From: Desulfobulbaceae bacterium | GTDB taxonomy: Bacteria; Desulfobacterota; Desulfobulbia; Desulfobulbales; Desulfocapsaceae | Length of the DNA stretch: 64,000 nucleotides | Assembly: GCA_003249645.1 (NCBI GenBank) | Contig: QKIH01000033.1 | Coordinates: 27,274 to 91,273 of the forward strand | Reading direction: 5' to 3' | Shown: positions 17,892 through 26,844 of the stretch, piece after piece | How the letters are laid out: each line of letters opens with the position of its first letter | Position numbering within the stretch: position 1 is the stretch's first letter | Notes under the pieces: model-generated | Seen by the model: the letters and a program-made list of their open reading frames with translations, nothing else | Told to the model about the DNA's origin: nothing | Database searches by the model: none | Program-made: the position numbers and the translations under genes

Positions 17892-19229
17892 CTAAAGGAT
17901 ATTACTTGCCAGTTCGGCAAGCTCAGAGCGTTCTCCTTTTTTAAGGTCGATATGGGCATAGAGTTCCTGTCCCTGCATCTTATCAATCAAGGTGGAAAGC
18001 CCGTTGGAGTTGAGGCCAAGATAGGGATGATCTATCTGGTTGACATCGCCGGTAAAAATAATCTTCGTTCCTTCTCCGGCCCTGGTGATAATGGTCTTTA
18101 CTTCATGGGGAGTAAGATTCTGCGCCTCGTCGACGATCATATACATCTTGACCAGGCTGCGGCCGCGAATATAGGCAAGCGGTTCAATAATCAGTTTTTC
18201 GTCTTCAACCATACGCTGCAAGGCTCTGTACATCTCACTTTTCTCTGAAAACTGATTACGGATAACGCCAAGATTATCATACAAAGGCTGCATATAGGGT
18301 TTGATTTTCGACTGGATATCACCGGGCAGGAAACCGATATCCTTATTGGAAAGCGGTACAACAGGCCGGGTAAGAACAATCTGACGATAGTCTTTTCGTT
18401 TTTCCAGAGCCGCAGCAAGTGCCAGCAGGGTTTTTCCCGTCCCGGCTTTTCCTGAAATTGTAACCAGCTTGATATCATTGTTGATGAGAGCTTCAACGGC
18501 AAAAGACTGTTCTGCATTTCTCGGCACAATCCCGTATACGGCTTCTTTTTTCACCCGGCGAATCACTCTGCCATTGTCCAGACTGTCACAGACGCAAGTG
18601 GCCAGAGCCGATTTATTGCCGTTTTTCAATACCAGAAATTCGTTGGGGTTGAGCTCGGCAATACCGGTATAGTCATCAGCTTTCAGTTCGCCGTCTGTTA
18701 CATAAAGCTTTTCAATCAGTTCCGAGGAAAAATTTTCGACATAACGGTAGCCGGAATACAGCTCGGACGGATTCTTTACATGATCTGTGGTGTAGTCTTC
18801 TGCCATCAATCCGATCGATCTGGCCTTCATACGCAGATTAACATCTTTGCTGACCAGAATCACCGCATGACCCTTCTTCTCCTCTTTAACATGATAGGCA
18901 ATGTTAAGAATACGATGATCTTCCTTTTCCACATTGGGGAAGGTTGAGCCAAGATCCTTGTGCATGTCTCTTTCAAGACGTACACCAATCCGGCCCTTAT
19001 CCGGCCCGAGCGGAACTCCGCCGTTAAACAGCTTTTCATGACTCAGCTTATCGAGCTCACGGACAAATTCACGGGCGTGAAAATTTATTACCTGACTGCC
19101 TTTTTTGAAGTGATCGAGTTCTTCGAGAACTGTGATGGGGATGATAATGTCGTGTTCGTTGAAATTGTAAATGCAGGAACTATCGTGAAGAATAACGTTG
19201 GTATCAAGGATAAAAACCTTTTTTTTCAT
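17892..19229 (-). CDS. PIN domain-PhoH ATPase fusion (PhoH2 type)
   Basis: A 445-residue protein. Residues 1-150 form a PIN nuclease domain (FILDTNVILHD, ITVLEELDHFKKGS, HRILNIAYH, ILVSKDVNLRMKARSIG), and about 240-445 a PhoH-like P-loop ATPase (SGKAGTGKTLLALAAAL, QIVLTRPVVPLS, YMIVDEAQNLTPHEVKTIITRAGEGTKIIFTGDVNQID). PIN-PhoH proteins are described as RNA helicase/nucleases; the cytoplasmic substrate here is unknown. The acidic PIN residues are retained, so nuclease activity is plausible. It lies between an OlsF-like acyltransferase and selD on the same strand, with separate spacing of over 100 bp on both sides. Confidence 0.9.
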   Translation of the reverse strand: MKKKVFILDTNVILHDSSCIYNFNEHDIIIPITVLEELDHFKKGSQVINFHAREFVRELDKLSHEKLFNGGVPLGPDKGRIGVRLERDMHKDLGSTFPNVEKEDHRILNIAYHVKEEKKGHAVILVSKDVNLRMKARSIGLMAEDYTTDHVKNPSELYSGYRYVENFSSELIEKLYVTDGELKADDYTGIAELNPNEFLVLKNGNKSALATCVCDSLDNGRVIRRVKKEAVYGIVPRNAEQSFAVEALINNDIKLVTISGKAGTGKTLLALAAALEKRKDYRQIVLTRPVVPLSNKDIGFLPGDIQSKIKPYMQPLYDNLGVIRNQFSEKSEMYRALQRMVEDEKLIIEPLAYIRGRSLVKMYMIVDEAQNLTPHEVKTIITRAGEGTKIIFTGDVNQIDHPYLGLNSNGLSTLIDKMQGQELYAHIDLKKGERSELAELASNIL

Positions 19230-19344
19230 GTACAGATTTCCTGAAAGTTAAATTAATAAATTCAGCCTTACCGTCAGTTTAGTACCTTAGAAATTTATTT
19301 CTTGTTTAAAAAAATTTCGTGAAGGTACTTATACTCGAAGAGTA

Positions 19345-21084
19345 TCATGAAGAAATACGGCTCTGTCGCTTTAGTATTGTCTCCTCTATGTAGCGTTTAC
19401 GTTTTTTGGGTTTCAGTTTCTCTATATCTACTATAACTAACCCGTCTATACAATTATTGAAATCCGGATCGACATTAAAATCAAGAAAACTTACACCGCC
19501 TCGCTCACAAAGATCGGCATACTGCTTGTAGAGGGGCGGTACTGCAGTACCTAGATTCTGCAGCAGATTTTTTAGACGCTTGAAATCTTCACTATAATTA
19601 TCCCCAGTAAATTCCTGGGCAAACCGGTGGGGAGGGTTGGAGAAAACAAAGGGATGAATAGAAGATGCACTATGGGAATTGTCTGAGAAATAGAGCTTGT
19701 AAAAATAGATCAGCAGCTCTTTTGCCAATTGCGGCATGGCATTGCTGATGCTCACCGGCCCGAAGAGATAGCGGTATTGCGGATTTTTGGTGAGATAGGC
19801 GCCGATGCCGTACCAGAGATAATCAAGGCTTCTTTTGCCCCAGTAACGCTGCTGGACAAAACTTCTGCCAAGCTCAAGCCCCTGCTGTAAAAATGCGCAT
19901 TTTGTCTCATCAAGCTCAAACAGGCTGCCGCTGTAAAGCCCGGAGACACCTTTTTCTTTCACAACTTTGGCTGAATCAACAAAACGGTATGCCCCGGCAA
20001 TCTCGAGATCATCCTCATCCCACAGTACCAGATGTTTATAGTAGGAATCAAAATGATCAACATCTCTTCTTCTGCCGCTTCCTTCGCCGACCGCACGAAA
20101 GGCCAGCTCTCTGAGGCGTCCTATCTCACGAAAGACAGGAGAAGATTCAACCTGATCAATGAGATAAATCGTTTTACCGTCCGGTGTCTTACCAAGCGAA
20201 TCAAGATCTTTGAACTGCCTTTTAAGATCTGTTTTTCTCTCCGGTCGTGCAATCGCCGCAATTGTCTCGAATAGTGGCTTTTTCCCTGCCCCGACCCGAT
20301 ACAGATGTTTTTTCAGCAGCTTTATTTTTTCTTTACGATGGATCTTAACACCGGCATACACCTCGTATGGAATGATCCCGCCGATGGTTATTTTGATCTG
20401 TTTGCTCCGCTGCTTGAACATCTCTCCAACTAACATGAATGTTGAGAGAGGTTTGACAAAAGTAGAGGTAAGATAAAACGGAGCAGAGTTTCTCCCGCCG
20501 ATATGTATCGGCAGAATCGGAGCCTTGGCACGTTCTGCGATTTTGAGAAAGCCCTGCTGCCAGACACCATCCTTGATACCGCCAGGCTTTATCCTGGATA
20601 CTTCACCCGCCGGAAAGATGATCACTGCCTGCTCCTGCTCCAGGGCATAGTGAAGGTTACGCACATTTTCTCTGGTATTGCGCCCGCCCATATTGTTTAC
20701 AGGCAGAAAGAACCGCTGCAATGGCTTGACCGTCATGAGCAGGTCATTGGCCACAATCTTGACATCGGAGCGAACCGAATGAACAAGTTTTATAAGCGAC
20801 ATGCCGTCCAGTGATCCGATCGGATGGTTGGCAACAATCACCACCCTGCCGTAACTTGGAATATTTTCCCGCTGCCTGTCTGAGACGGTATAGCTGAAAT
20901 GGAAATACTCCATAACCTGTTCGATAAACTCGATACCCTGCAGATGCGGATAGGCCTCTGCAAATTCAATGAAAGCACGTTCATGGAAAACCCGCTGCAA
21001 AACAGGCTTTATCAGCGGATTGAACAACCTGTTCTGAGTTAATGAGGGATAATGGTCGGAAACAACCTGATCTACTGTGAACAT
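19345..21084 (-). CDS. OlsF-like bifunctional acyltransferase (PlsC plus acyl-ACP N-acyltransferase)
   Basis: A 579-residue protein. The N-terminal half is a PlsC/LPLAT acyltransferase (VVIVANHPIGSLDGMSL with His87 and Asp93, then IIFPAGEVSRIKPGGIKDG). The C-terminal half (about 295-500) is the OlsB/hemolysin-type GNAT domain (FDSYYKHLVLWDEDD, AGAYRFVDSAKV, LYSGSLFELDE, LELGRSFVQQRYWG, YLFGPVSISNAMP). This order matches OlsF, which makes ornithine or related amino-acid lipids in two steps. The product could be a phosphorus-free membrane aminolipid; the amino-acid head group cannot be told from sequence. Single-gene unit on the minus strand. Confidence 0.8.
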   Translation of the reverse strand: MFTVDQVVSDHYPSLTQNRLFNPLIKPVLQRVFHERAFIEFAEAYPHLQGIEFIEQVMEYFHFSYTVSDRQRENIPSYGRVVIVANHPIGSLDGMSLIKLVHSVRSDVKIVANDLLMTVKPLQRFFLPVNNMGGRNTRENVRNLHYALEQEQAVIIFPAGEVSRIKPGGIKDGVWQQGFLKIAERAKAPILPIHIGGRNSAPFYLTSTFVKPLSTFMLVGEMFKQRSKQIKITIGGIIPYEVYAGVKIHRKEKIKLLKKHLYRVGAGKKPLFETIAAIARPERKTDLKRQFKDLDSLGKTPDGKTIYLIDQVESSPVFREIGRLRELAFRAVGEGSGRRRDVDHFDSYYKHLVLWDEDDLEIAGAYRFVDSAKVVKEKGVSGLYSGSLFELDETKCAFLQQGLELGRSFVQQRYWGKRSLDYLWYGIGAYLTKNPQYRYLFGPVSISNAMPQLAKELLIYFYKLYFSDNSHSASSIHPFVFSNPPHRFAQEFTGDNYSEDFKRLKNLLQNLGTAVPPLYKQYADLCERGGVSFLDFNVDPDFNNCIDGLVIVDIEKLKPKKRKRYIEETILKRQSRISS

Positions 21085-21322
21085 AATTGCTGGAAATGTT
21101 GAATTTAATCATCCCGAGACAACCTTTTGCAACACCATGGAGCCAGCTTATAAATGTGCAGGAATTACTCGGCCAAACATCGAATCAGCAAATTATGGCA
21201 CACCCTGATTAGTATACCGATAGGTTAAGAATAAGGATCGGTTATGATGATCTTGCAGACCAATTTCGACACAGCACCTGCTTAAGGACCATGCAATAGC
21301 CCTATGGTAAACATACAGGAAA

Positions 21323-21760
21323 TCAAATAAAAACAGGAACTGCTAAGTGGCGTTGAGCTCTCTGTACCCTTTCGCATATTTCCTGGGCCTCAATGCACAG
21401 AGTAGCCGTTGGGTTCGCCATTAGCCGTTTCAAACCGATTTCCTCTCCGGTATGGTCGCAATAGCCATATTCTCCATCGGCTATTTTGCCAAGCGCGGCA
21501 TCAATCTCTGCCACGGCATCGCCATGACGAAGACTTGCATGAAAATCGAGGTAGATATCCGCGTGAGCTGCACCAATGTCAACTGGATCGGCAGCTTTGT
21601 ACATCGTGTTTTTCAGGTCGTCACGGAATGATTTAAGCCCGCTGACCAACTCTTCTCTTCTGCTGAGCAAAAGACTTTTAAAGTAATGAAGCTGTCTGGT
21701 ATTCATGTATTCCTCGTTTTCTTTCGGAATATATCCGTTAATCTCTCGCTGAATATTCAC
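21323..21760 (-). CDS. DksA2-like transcription factor lacking two zinc cysteines
   Basis: DksA/TraR family: a long coiled-coil hairpin (YFKSLLLSRREELVSGLKSF ... IDAALGKIADGEYGYCDHTG) with the tip residues DPVDIGAAHAD, then a globular finger. The four zinc cysteines are reduced to two: CxxT (CDHT) and, 17 residues on, CxxA (CIEA). This C/T/C/A pattern is that of the zinc-independent DksA2 of Pseudomonas, used under zinc limitation or oxidation. It would bind the RNA polymerase secondary channel and act with ppGpp. GTG at 21760 has AGAGGAG in front; ATG at 21706 (GAGGAATAC) is an equally plausible start giving 127 residues. Divergent from the radical SAM gene. Confidence 0.85.
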   Translation of the reverse strand: MNIQREINGYIPKENEEYMNTRQLHYFKSLLLSRREELVSGLKSFRDDLKNTMYKAADPVDIGAAHADIYLDFHASLRHGDAVAEIDAALGKIADGEYGYCDHTGEEIGLKRLMANPTATLCIEAQEICERVQRAQRHLAVPVFI

Positions 21761-22065
21761 AATGAATCTCCTCTGTGGATTTTACCTGTTCAACTGCATT
21801 GGCAATACAACGGGATTGTCTCCCATACATGTTAGGATCAAGTTATTTACTGATCAGTTTTCTTTTACACGCCAAAGCAAAACCTTAAGTGGAGAAAACT
21901 GAAAAAAATTCTTTCAGCAGCCGACACCGCTCCTCATCGTTTTTTTATCATTCCTTAATATCCTTTAAACAGAACCAAGATACTATTACGCTGAAACAAC
22001 TCGTGTACCTGACAAACTATTGTCTGCCAGGCGCCATAACTATAGAGAGGATCAACAGCTTGATT

Positions 22066-23337
22066 ATGTCAAAATTATCTCCGGTTCTGGGTCTTGTTCG
22101 CGGCCGAACCCCGGGCCAACTTATTATCCAAATTACCGACAGATGTAACGCAACATGTCCCCAGTGTTCGATGCGGGTGAGCAACAATTTCTCCAGATCG
22201 AGCCTGAGCTTCAAAAAGTGCCGTGATATCATCGACCGGGCAGCCAAAAACGGTGTACAAGCCCTTTCCATCACCGGAGGCGAACCGCTGCTCTACCTCG
22301 ATGATGTATGCGAACTTATGGCCTATGCCCGATCGGCCGGCATCCAATACACCCGAACCGGAACCAACGGATACTTTCTCAGAAATCCGGATAAACCAGG
22401 ATTTATCGATCATGTTAAACGCAGTGTTGAAAAGCTGGCAAACGCAGGAATCAGAAATTTCTGGATCAGCATAGATTCAGCCGTTCCTTCTGTACATGAA
22501 TCAATGCGTGGTTTTGACGGTGTTATCAAAGGAATTGAGAAAGCGCTTCCGATCTTTCATCAGGCAGGGCTTTATCCCACAGCCAATATGGGAATCAACC
22601 GTAATCTTGGAGGCCTCAATAACAATATTTTTACCAGCACACACGTCCCCGCCACTCCAGGGGAGGAGCAGGACTATGTTGCCTGTGTCGAAGAGGGTTT
22701 GCGGTCGTTCTTTTCGCTGGTTGCAAATCTTGGTTTCACCATAGTCAATTTCTGCTACCCGATGTCTGTCGATACCGACGAGAAAGGGCTTGAAGCTGTC
22801 TATCCGGCAAGCTCTGTAGAAAGTGTAATCAGATTCAGTAAAAAAGAGAAAAGTCTGCTGTTTAAGGCCTTGCTTAATACTGTGCCCCAATATCGCAGTG
22901 CATTAAGAATTTTTTCACCGCTGAGTTCACTTTACACCCTGCTGCAGGTTTATAACGGGAAGGAAATGGCGCCGTTTCCCTGTCGCGGAGGAATAAACTA
23001 TTTTTTCATCAACGCAAGCGACGGCCAAACCTATCCCTGCGGATACAGAGGGATGGATAATCTTGGGTCTTATCGTCAGGGCATCAGCACCACTGTACCT
23101 AAAGCCTTCTGCACCAGGTGTGACTGGGAATGTTTTCGCGATCCTTCAGAACTGTTCGGCCCGATCGTCCATGGTTTCAGAGAGCCCTTGTCACTGCTGA
23201 AAAAATATAAGCGTGATGCAACCTATTATCGCCTCTGGCGAGACGATCTCAGGTATTATAAACGATGTGATTTTTTCAACGGCAACAGGGCATTTGACCT
23301 GAAGAGACTTGAGACCTACAGTCCACCAGCCCATTAA
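22066..23337 (+). CDS. Radical SAM protein of unknown function
   Basis: Contains the radical SAM [4Fe-4S] motif CNATCPQC near residue 28, GGEPLLY about 50 residues later, and a C-terminal cysteine-rich part (PCRGG, PCGYRG, FCTRCDWEC) like a SPASM/auxiliary-cluster domain. It should cleave S-adenosylmethionine reductively to modify an unidentified substrate, possibly a peptide, lipid or cofactor. The start was set at ATG 22066 (MSKLSPVLGLVRGR), because the upstream 59 codons of the open frame look non-coding and no ribosome-binding site supports a start there; a TTG at 22060 sits better spaced from GAGAGG. Neighbours give no functional clue. Confidence 0.82.
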   Translation: MSKLSPVLGLVRGRTPGQLIIQITDRCNATCPQCSMRVSNNFSRSSLSFKKCRDIIDRAAKNGVQALSITGGEPLLYLDDVCELMAYARSAGIQYTRTGTNGYFLRNPDKPGFIDHVKRSVEKLANAGIRNFWISIDSAVPSVHESMRGFDGVIKGIEKALPIFHQAGLYPTANMGINRNLGGLNNNIFTSTHVPATPGEEQDYVACVEEGLRSFFSLVANLGFTIVNFCYPMSVDTDEKGLEAVYPASSVESVIRFSKKEKSLLFKALLNTVPQYRSALRIFSPLSSLYTLLQVYNGKEMAPFPCRGGINYFFINASDGQTYPCGYRGMDNLGSYRQGISTTVPKAFCTRCDWECFRDPSELFGPIVHGFREPLSLLKKYKRDATYYRLWRDDLRYYKRCDFFNGNRAFDLKRLETYSPPAH

Positions 23338-23379
23338 TATTGAAGCTCGGAACCCATATTGATATCGCGATGGTTTCTG

Positions 23380-24102
23380 TCAGTCTGTTTTCCTGAAGAG
23401 CAGAAGTTCTTTGCCCTGACTGTCAAACATGGTCAGGGTTTGTTTCTGTACAGAGTAGGTACTTATCTTTGCCATACTCTTCTGGAATTTATCGGGCAGC
23501 TCCATATTCAGACAGGCTTTTCGTGTAGCGGCAAGCGGTCCTAATTGAATTTTTTCTGAGTCAACAAGCATAATTGAGCCGGTAAAATTATTGCACCCGT
23601 CACTGCCGGATACCCGCATATCCTGCAGGCTTATTTCAAGCTGCGGCTGTCTCCCTCTTCCGCCAGGATCAAACTGCTGTCCATCTATTCCTGCTAATAG
23701 CCAGATATCATTTAACAGTATTTTAGGATCAAAATTCTTTTCCACTATCTGGCTCAGAGTATACTTCTTCGAGGAACCATCGGCAGGAACCTGATCAGCA
23801 GGAATAGACTCTTCCTTTACCACCAGTTTATACAGGTAGCCTTCCTCATATTGAAAGCCGGCAATCGAATTGTAGAAAAGCGACCAGCCTGAAGGTGAAA
23901 TTTCATCCGCCTGCTGAACTCGAAGGCACTGTTTAAGTGCCACCCCGGAACATGTACTTTTCAGGCTGTCAACCCAGTAAACCCGTTCATTGCTCTGTAA
24001 TTCAGACTGAATTTTCGCATCACCCATCTCACTTTTCTGCACTGCGGCACACCCAAACAACAACACAGAAACCAACAAACCTGTCGACATGATCTTTATC
24101 AT
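23380..24102 (-). CDS. META-domain lipoprotein (HslJ-like)
   Basis: A 240-residue protein with a lipoprotein signal (hydrophobic 5-16, lipobox LFGC). Residues about 35-120 resemble the DUF4377-type domain (RVYWVDSLKSTCSG). About 135-238 is a META domain (DIWLLAGIDG, LQDMRVSGSDGCNNFTGS, LGPLAATRKAC, TLTMFDSQGKELLLF), as in the heat-shock lipoprotein HslJ. An envelope stress or metal/antibiotic-resistance role is suggested for the family but not proved. The gene converges on the radical SAM gene. Confidence 0.82.
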   Translation of the reverse strand: MIKIMSTGLLVSVLLFGCAAVQKSEMGDAKIQSELQSNERVYWVDSLKSTCSGVALKQCLRVQQADEISPSGWSLFYNSIAGFQYEEGYLYKLVVKEESIPADQVPADGSSKKYTLSQIVEKNFDPKILLNDIWLLAGIDGQQFDPGGRGRQPQLEISLQDMRVSGSDGCNNFTGSIMLVDSEKIQLGPLAATRKACLNMELPDKFQKSMAKISTYSVQKQTLTMFDSQGKELLLFRKTD

Positions 24103-24138
24103 TCATTCCCCCATCAGAATTCTCTTTTAAATTGCGTT

Positions 24139-25476
24139 TCATATTACAGGAGGCGATGGCAGTTCCTCTTCAACATCGATATTTTTTGAATAAACCTTCG
24201 CCATTTCATTGGCACAACGATTAACGATCTGCACAATTTCATCTTTATGTTTTTCGATGACCTCCAGAATTTCCGGGTACAGGATCGGCGACATTTCATC
24301 TCTGATCATTTCAATGGCTGTATCCAGCGGCGAGGCCTCCCTGTATGGACGAGATTCCATTAGAGCTGACAGCATATCGGCATAACTGACTATCTGCGTG
24401 CCGAAATCAAGCTCCGCCCCGGATTTTCTATACGGGTAGCCGCTCCCGTCTGTCTTCTCATGATGATTGGATGACCATTGAACGATTTCTTCAAACCATG
24501 CGGCAAGACTCAGCTCATTAAGAATCTGGTAGGTATAATAGGTATGCAGCTTTACCTGGTTAAATTCTTCCTCGGTTAAAGGCCCTTTCTTTTCAATATA
24601 CGCAGTATCAATGCCGATCTTGCCGATATCATGAAACAGGCCTGCAAGTTTCAACTTTGTGCAGGTCTCTTCATCCAGACCACTCTTCCAGCCTATGAAT
24701 GCAGAAAGATGAGCAACTGTACACGAGTGACTGGCAGTAAAGGAACTGCGAAAATCAATAATTCTTGAGACGACCGTGCCAAACTGCAGTATCTGCTCTA
24801 TGGAAAGGGTGTAATCATAGTCATAACGTATCTTTTTAAGCAGCTGATCCATTGTCATATTGGAGAGTTCAATCCAGAAGATATCGGCCTTTGCGACCTC
24901 ACTGAAGGCCTGGCAGATTTCCGGATGAAAGGCTGTTCCGCATTTTTCCAGAATAGCTTCCATCGTTTCTTTCTTCTGATTGAGAATAAACCTGTTCGGA
25001 TCGATATATATATCTATCCTGTCGGCAAGGTGGATGATATGACTTTCAAGTGGTGCATCAGGATATCTCTCGCTGTCTTCATAATAGATATGGTGGTGTT
25101 TGATGATCCGTGCAATGTTTGAGAACAGTTGGCAGGAAACAAGCATCTTATATCCCATGATACAATGGGGACGCGGATCAAGAACATCTTTTTGCACCAG
25201 CATATCTCTTTCCTGCACTGACAGTGCCCCGATATCGTGAAGAGCTGCTGCTATAACCAGATCGGCCAGCCTGTTTTCCTCAAGCCGCAGATACCTGCCC
25301 AGATAATATGAAATAACCGCAACGCGTCGATGATGACTTTTCAGGAGAAAATTAAAACTGTCGATGGATTTAATAAGAGGAAATGCCAGCTCTTTTAGTG
25401 TTATTTTATCAATCATCACAATATGCTCTGATTTCGTCTCTTTTTGTCTGAATGACAACATTCTCTCTTGTTCCAT
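24139..25476 (-). CDS. Double-HD protein with a C-terminal HD-GYP c-di-GMP phosphodiesterase domain
   Basis: Two HD-superfamily domains in tandem. The N-terminal one has LHDIGALS and YKMLV...IIKHHHIYYEDSERYPD; the C-terminal one is HD-GYP-like with LFHDIGKIGID, KLHTYYTYQIL, SNHHEKTDGSGYPYRKSG and IVSYADMLSALMESRPYR. HD-GYP domains hydrolyse c-di-GMP. There is no receiver or membrane segment, so the input may be the first HD domain itself. The start is uncertain: 25503 is a TTG without a ribosome-binding site; ATGs at 25476, 25461 and 25416 all precede the first domain. The first of these is used here. Confidence 0.83.
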   Translation of the reverse strand: MEQERMLSFRQKETKSEHIVMIDKITLKELAFPLIKSIDSFNFLLKSHHRRVAVISYYLGRYLRLEENRLADLVIAAALHDIGALSVQERDMLVQKDVLDPRPHCIMGYKMLVSCQLFSNIARIIKHHHIYYEDSERYPDAPLESHIIHLADRIDIYIDPNRFILNQKKETMEAILEKCGTAFHPEICQAFSEVAKADIFWIELSNMTMDQLLKKIRYDYDYTLSIEQILQFGTVVSRIIDFRSSFTASHSCTVAHLSAFIGWKSGLDEETCTKLKLAGLFHDIGKIGIDTAYIEKKGPLTEEEFNQVKLHTYYTYQILNELSLAAWFEEIVQWSSNHHEKTDGSGYPYRKSGAELDFGTQIVSYADMLSALMESRPYREASPLDTAIEMIRDEMSPILYPEILEVIEKHKDEIVQIVNRCANEMAKVYSKNIDVEEELPSPPVI

Positions 25477-25737
25477 TAAATGACAGCAGAATACATCCGT
25501 CAATTTTTTTCAGCATCCTGTCCTGCTAATTCCATCATAGCATACTCATGATTGCTCAATTCTCCAGACGTAATGCCCTCTGACATTAAAGCAAAACGAA
25601 TCGGTAGACATTGCCGATACGCATGCCACACTTCATCGATATTTCCGATTTGAAATATCAAATTATCTCAGTTATACAAGTTTTTGTTTAGCGACCTGCG
25701 ACAGAATAATCATTCGATTCCACGGTAAAAACAAGTA

Positions 25738-26163
25738 ATGCACGTGAATACCTTATCACTCAGGCTTCTCCCCGGTCAGGATCTGAAAAGGGCACTTGAC
25801 TCGCTGGTTGAACACCATAACATTGAAGCAGCATGCGTACTCACCTGCGTGGGCAGTCTTACCACAGCCGTTTTGCGTTATGCCAACCAGGATACAGCCG
25901 CCACCCTTACCGGACATTTTGAAATTGTCAGCCTCACCGGTGTCATGTCAAAGGAGGGTTCTCACTACCATATCTGTATAAGTGACGAACAGGGCCGATG
26001 TTACGGCTCACATCTTATGGAAGGCTGCTTAATCTACACGACGGCTGAAATCATCATCGGCTGTATTCCCGGAGTTTCCTTTCTGCGAACATTCGATCCC
26101 CGTACCGGGTATCCCGAACTGGAGATAGTTTCAACACTACACAACAAGGAGAGTACATCATGA
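25738..26163 (+). CDS. PCC/DUF296 domain protein leading the ECF transporter operon
   Basis: A 141-residue protein that is a single PCC (plants and prokaryotes conserved, DUF296) domain: LRLLPGQDLKRALDSLVEHH, CVGSLTTAVLRYAN, HFEIVSLTGVMSKEG and SHYHICISDEQG. In plants this domain pairs with AT-hooks; bacterial members are small trimeric proteins of unknown role, with a clustered histidine region (SHYH). It starts at ATG 25738 and its stop overlaps the ATG of the ECF S-component gene (ATGA), so the two are translationally coupled. It may handle the vitamin or metal imported by the transporter. Confidence 0.8.
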   Translation: MHVNTLSLRLLPGQDLKRALDSLVEHHNIEAACVLTCVGSLTTAVLRYANQDTAATLTGHFEIVSLTGVMSKEGSHYHICISDEQGRCYGSHLMEGCLIYTTAEIIIGCIPGVSFLRTFDPRTGYPELEIVSTLHNKESTS

Positions 26164-26762
26164 GTTTTTCACAACGTCTTAAAGAGGATTTTACCACAAC
26201 AACGATTGTCCTGATCGCCATTGCCATCGTCATCAATATGACTGTCGGCCAGGTGGTTTCGATGCTGAAACTGCCGATCTTTCTCGATTCAATCGGCACC
26301 GTATTAGTCGGCCTGCTGGCAGGTCCGATTGCCGGAGGTTTGACCGGCCTGCTGACCAATCTTATCTGGGGAATGATCACCTCTCCCGTTGCCGCGGCAT
26401 TTTCACCCGTTGCCCTGGCCATCGGTGTTGCTGCAGGACTCTGCGCCAGATACGGCCTGTTTAAAACATGGTGGCTGGCCATCATCGCCGGTGTCATCAT
26501 AACCTTCTTCAATGCCGTCGTTGCAGTACCGATCAGACTCTATATGTTCGGCGGAATCACCGGATCCGGCGCCGATTTCATGACATCATACATGCTGGCT
26601 CTTGGAAAAGACCTCTTCGGTTCAGTGGTCGTTACCGTGTTTACGTCTAACCTGATAGACAAGGTTGCAACGGCACTTATTGCCTGGGCTATAGTGAAAG
26701 CTCTGCCTGAAAGAACCACCGACAGAATGCCGCAGGCAAAATACGTCGTATCAGCTGCCTGA
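26160..26762 (+). CDS. ECF transporter substrate-binding S component
   Basis: A 200-residue membrane protein with about six helices; IPIFLDSIGT-like LKLPIFLDSIGTVLVGLLAGP and GLTGLLTNLIWGM are typical of ECF S components. It binds the transported micronutrient and docks on EcfT. Overlaps the PCC gene by ATGA and precedes ecfT and two ATPase genes, so the cluster encodes a whole dedicated ECF importer. The substrate cannot be deduced; no vitamin riboswitch is seen upstream. Confidence 0.8.
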   Translation: MSFSQRLKEDFTTTTIVLIAIAIVINMTVGQVVSMLKLPIFLDSIGTVLVGLLAGPIAGGLTGLLTNLIWGMITSPVAAAFSPVALAIGVAAGLCARYGLFKTWWLAIIAGVIITFFNAVVAVPIRLYMFGGITGSGADFMTSYMLALGKDLFGSVVVTVFTSNLIDKVATALIAWAIVKALPERTTDRMPQAKYVVSAA

Positions 26763-26782
26763 TCTGTTTTCTTTTACTCTCT

Positions 26783-26820
26783 CAACGGGCTCAGCTGCAC
26801 TTTCATGGCAGAGCCCGTTG
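26783..26820 (+). other. Stable hairpin between the S- and T-component genes
   Basis: CAACGGGCTC (26783-26792) and GAGCCCGTTG (26811-26820) form a perfect 10-bp stem around an 18-nt loop, 20 bp after the S-component stop codon. It is followed by only five A, not a T-tract, so it may be an mRNA-stability or partial-termination element rather than a full terminator. Confidence 0.6.
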
Positions 26821-26844
26821 AAAAATTACCCATTCGTATCATTC

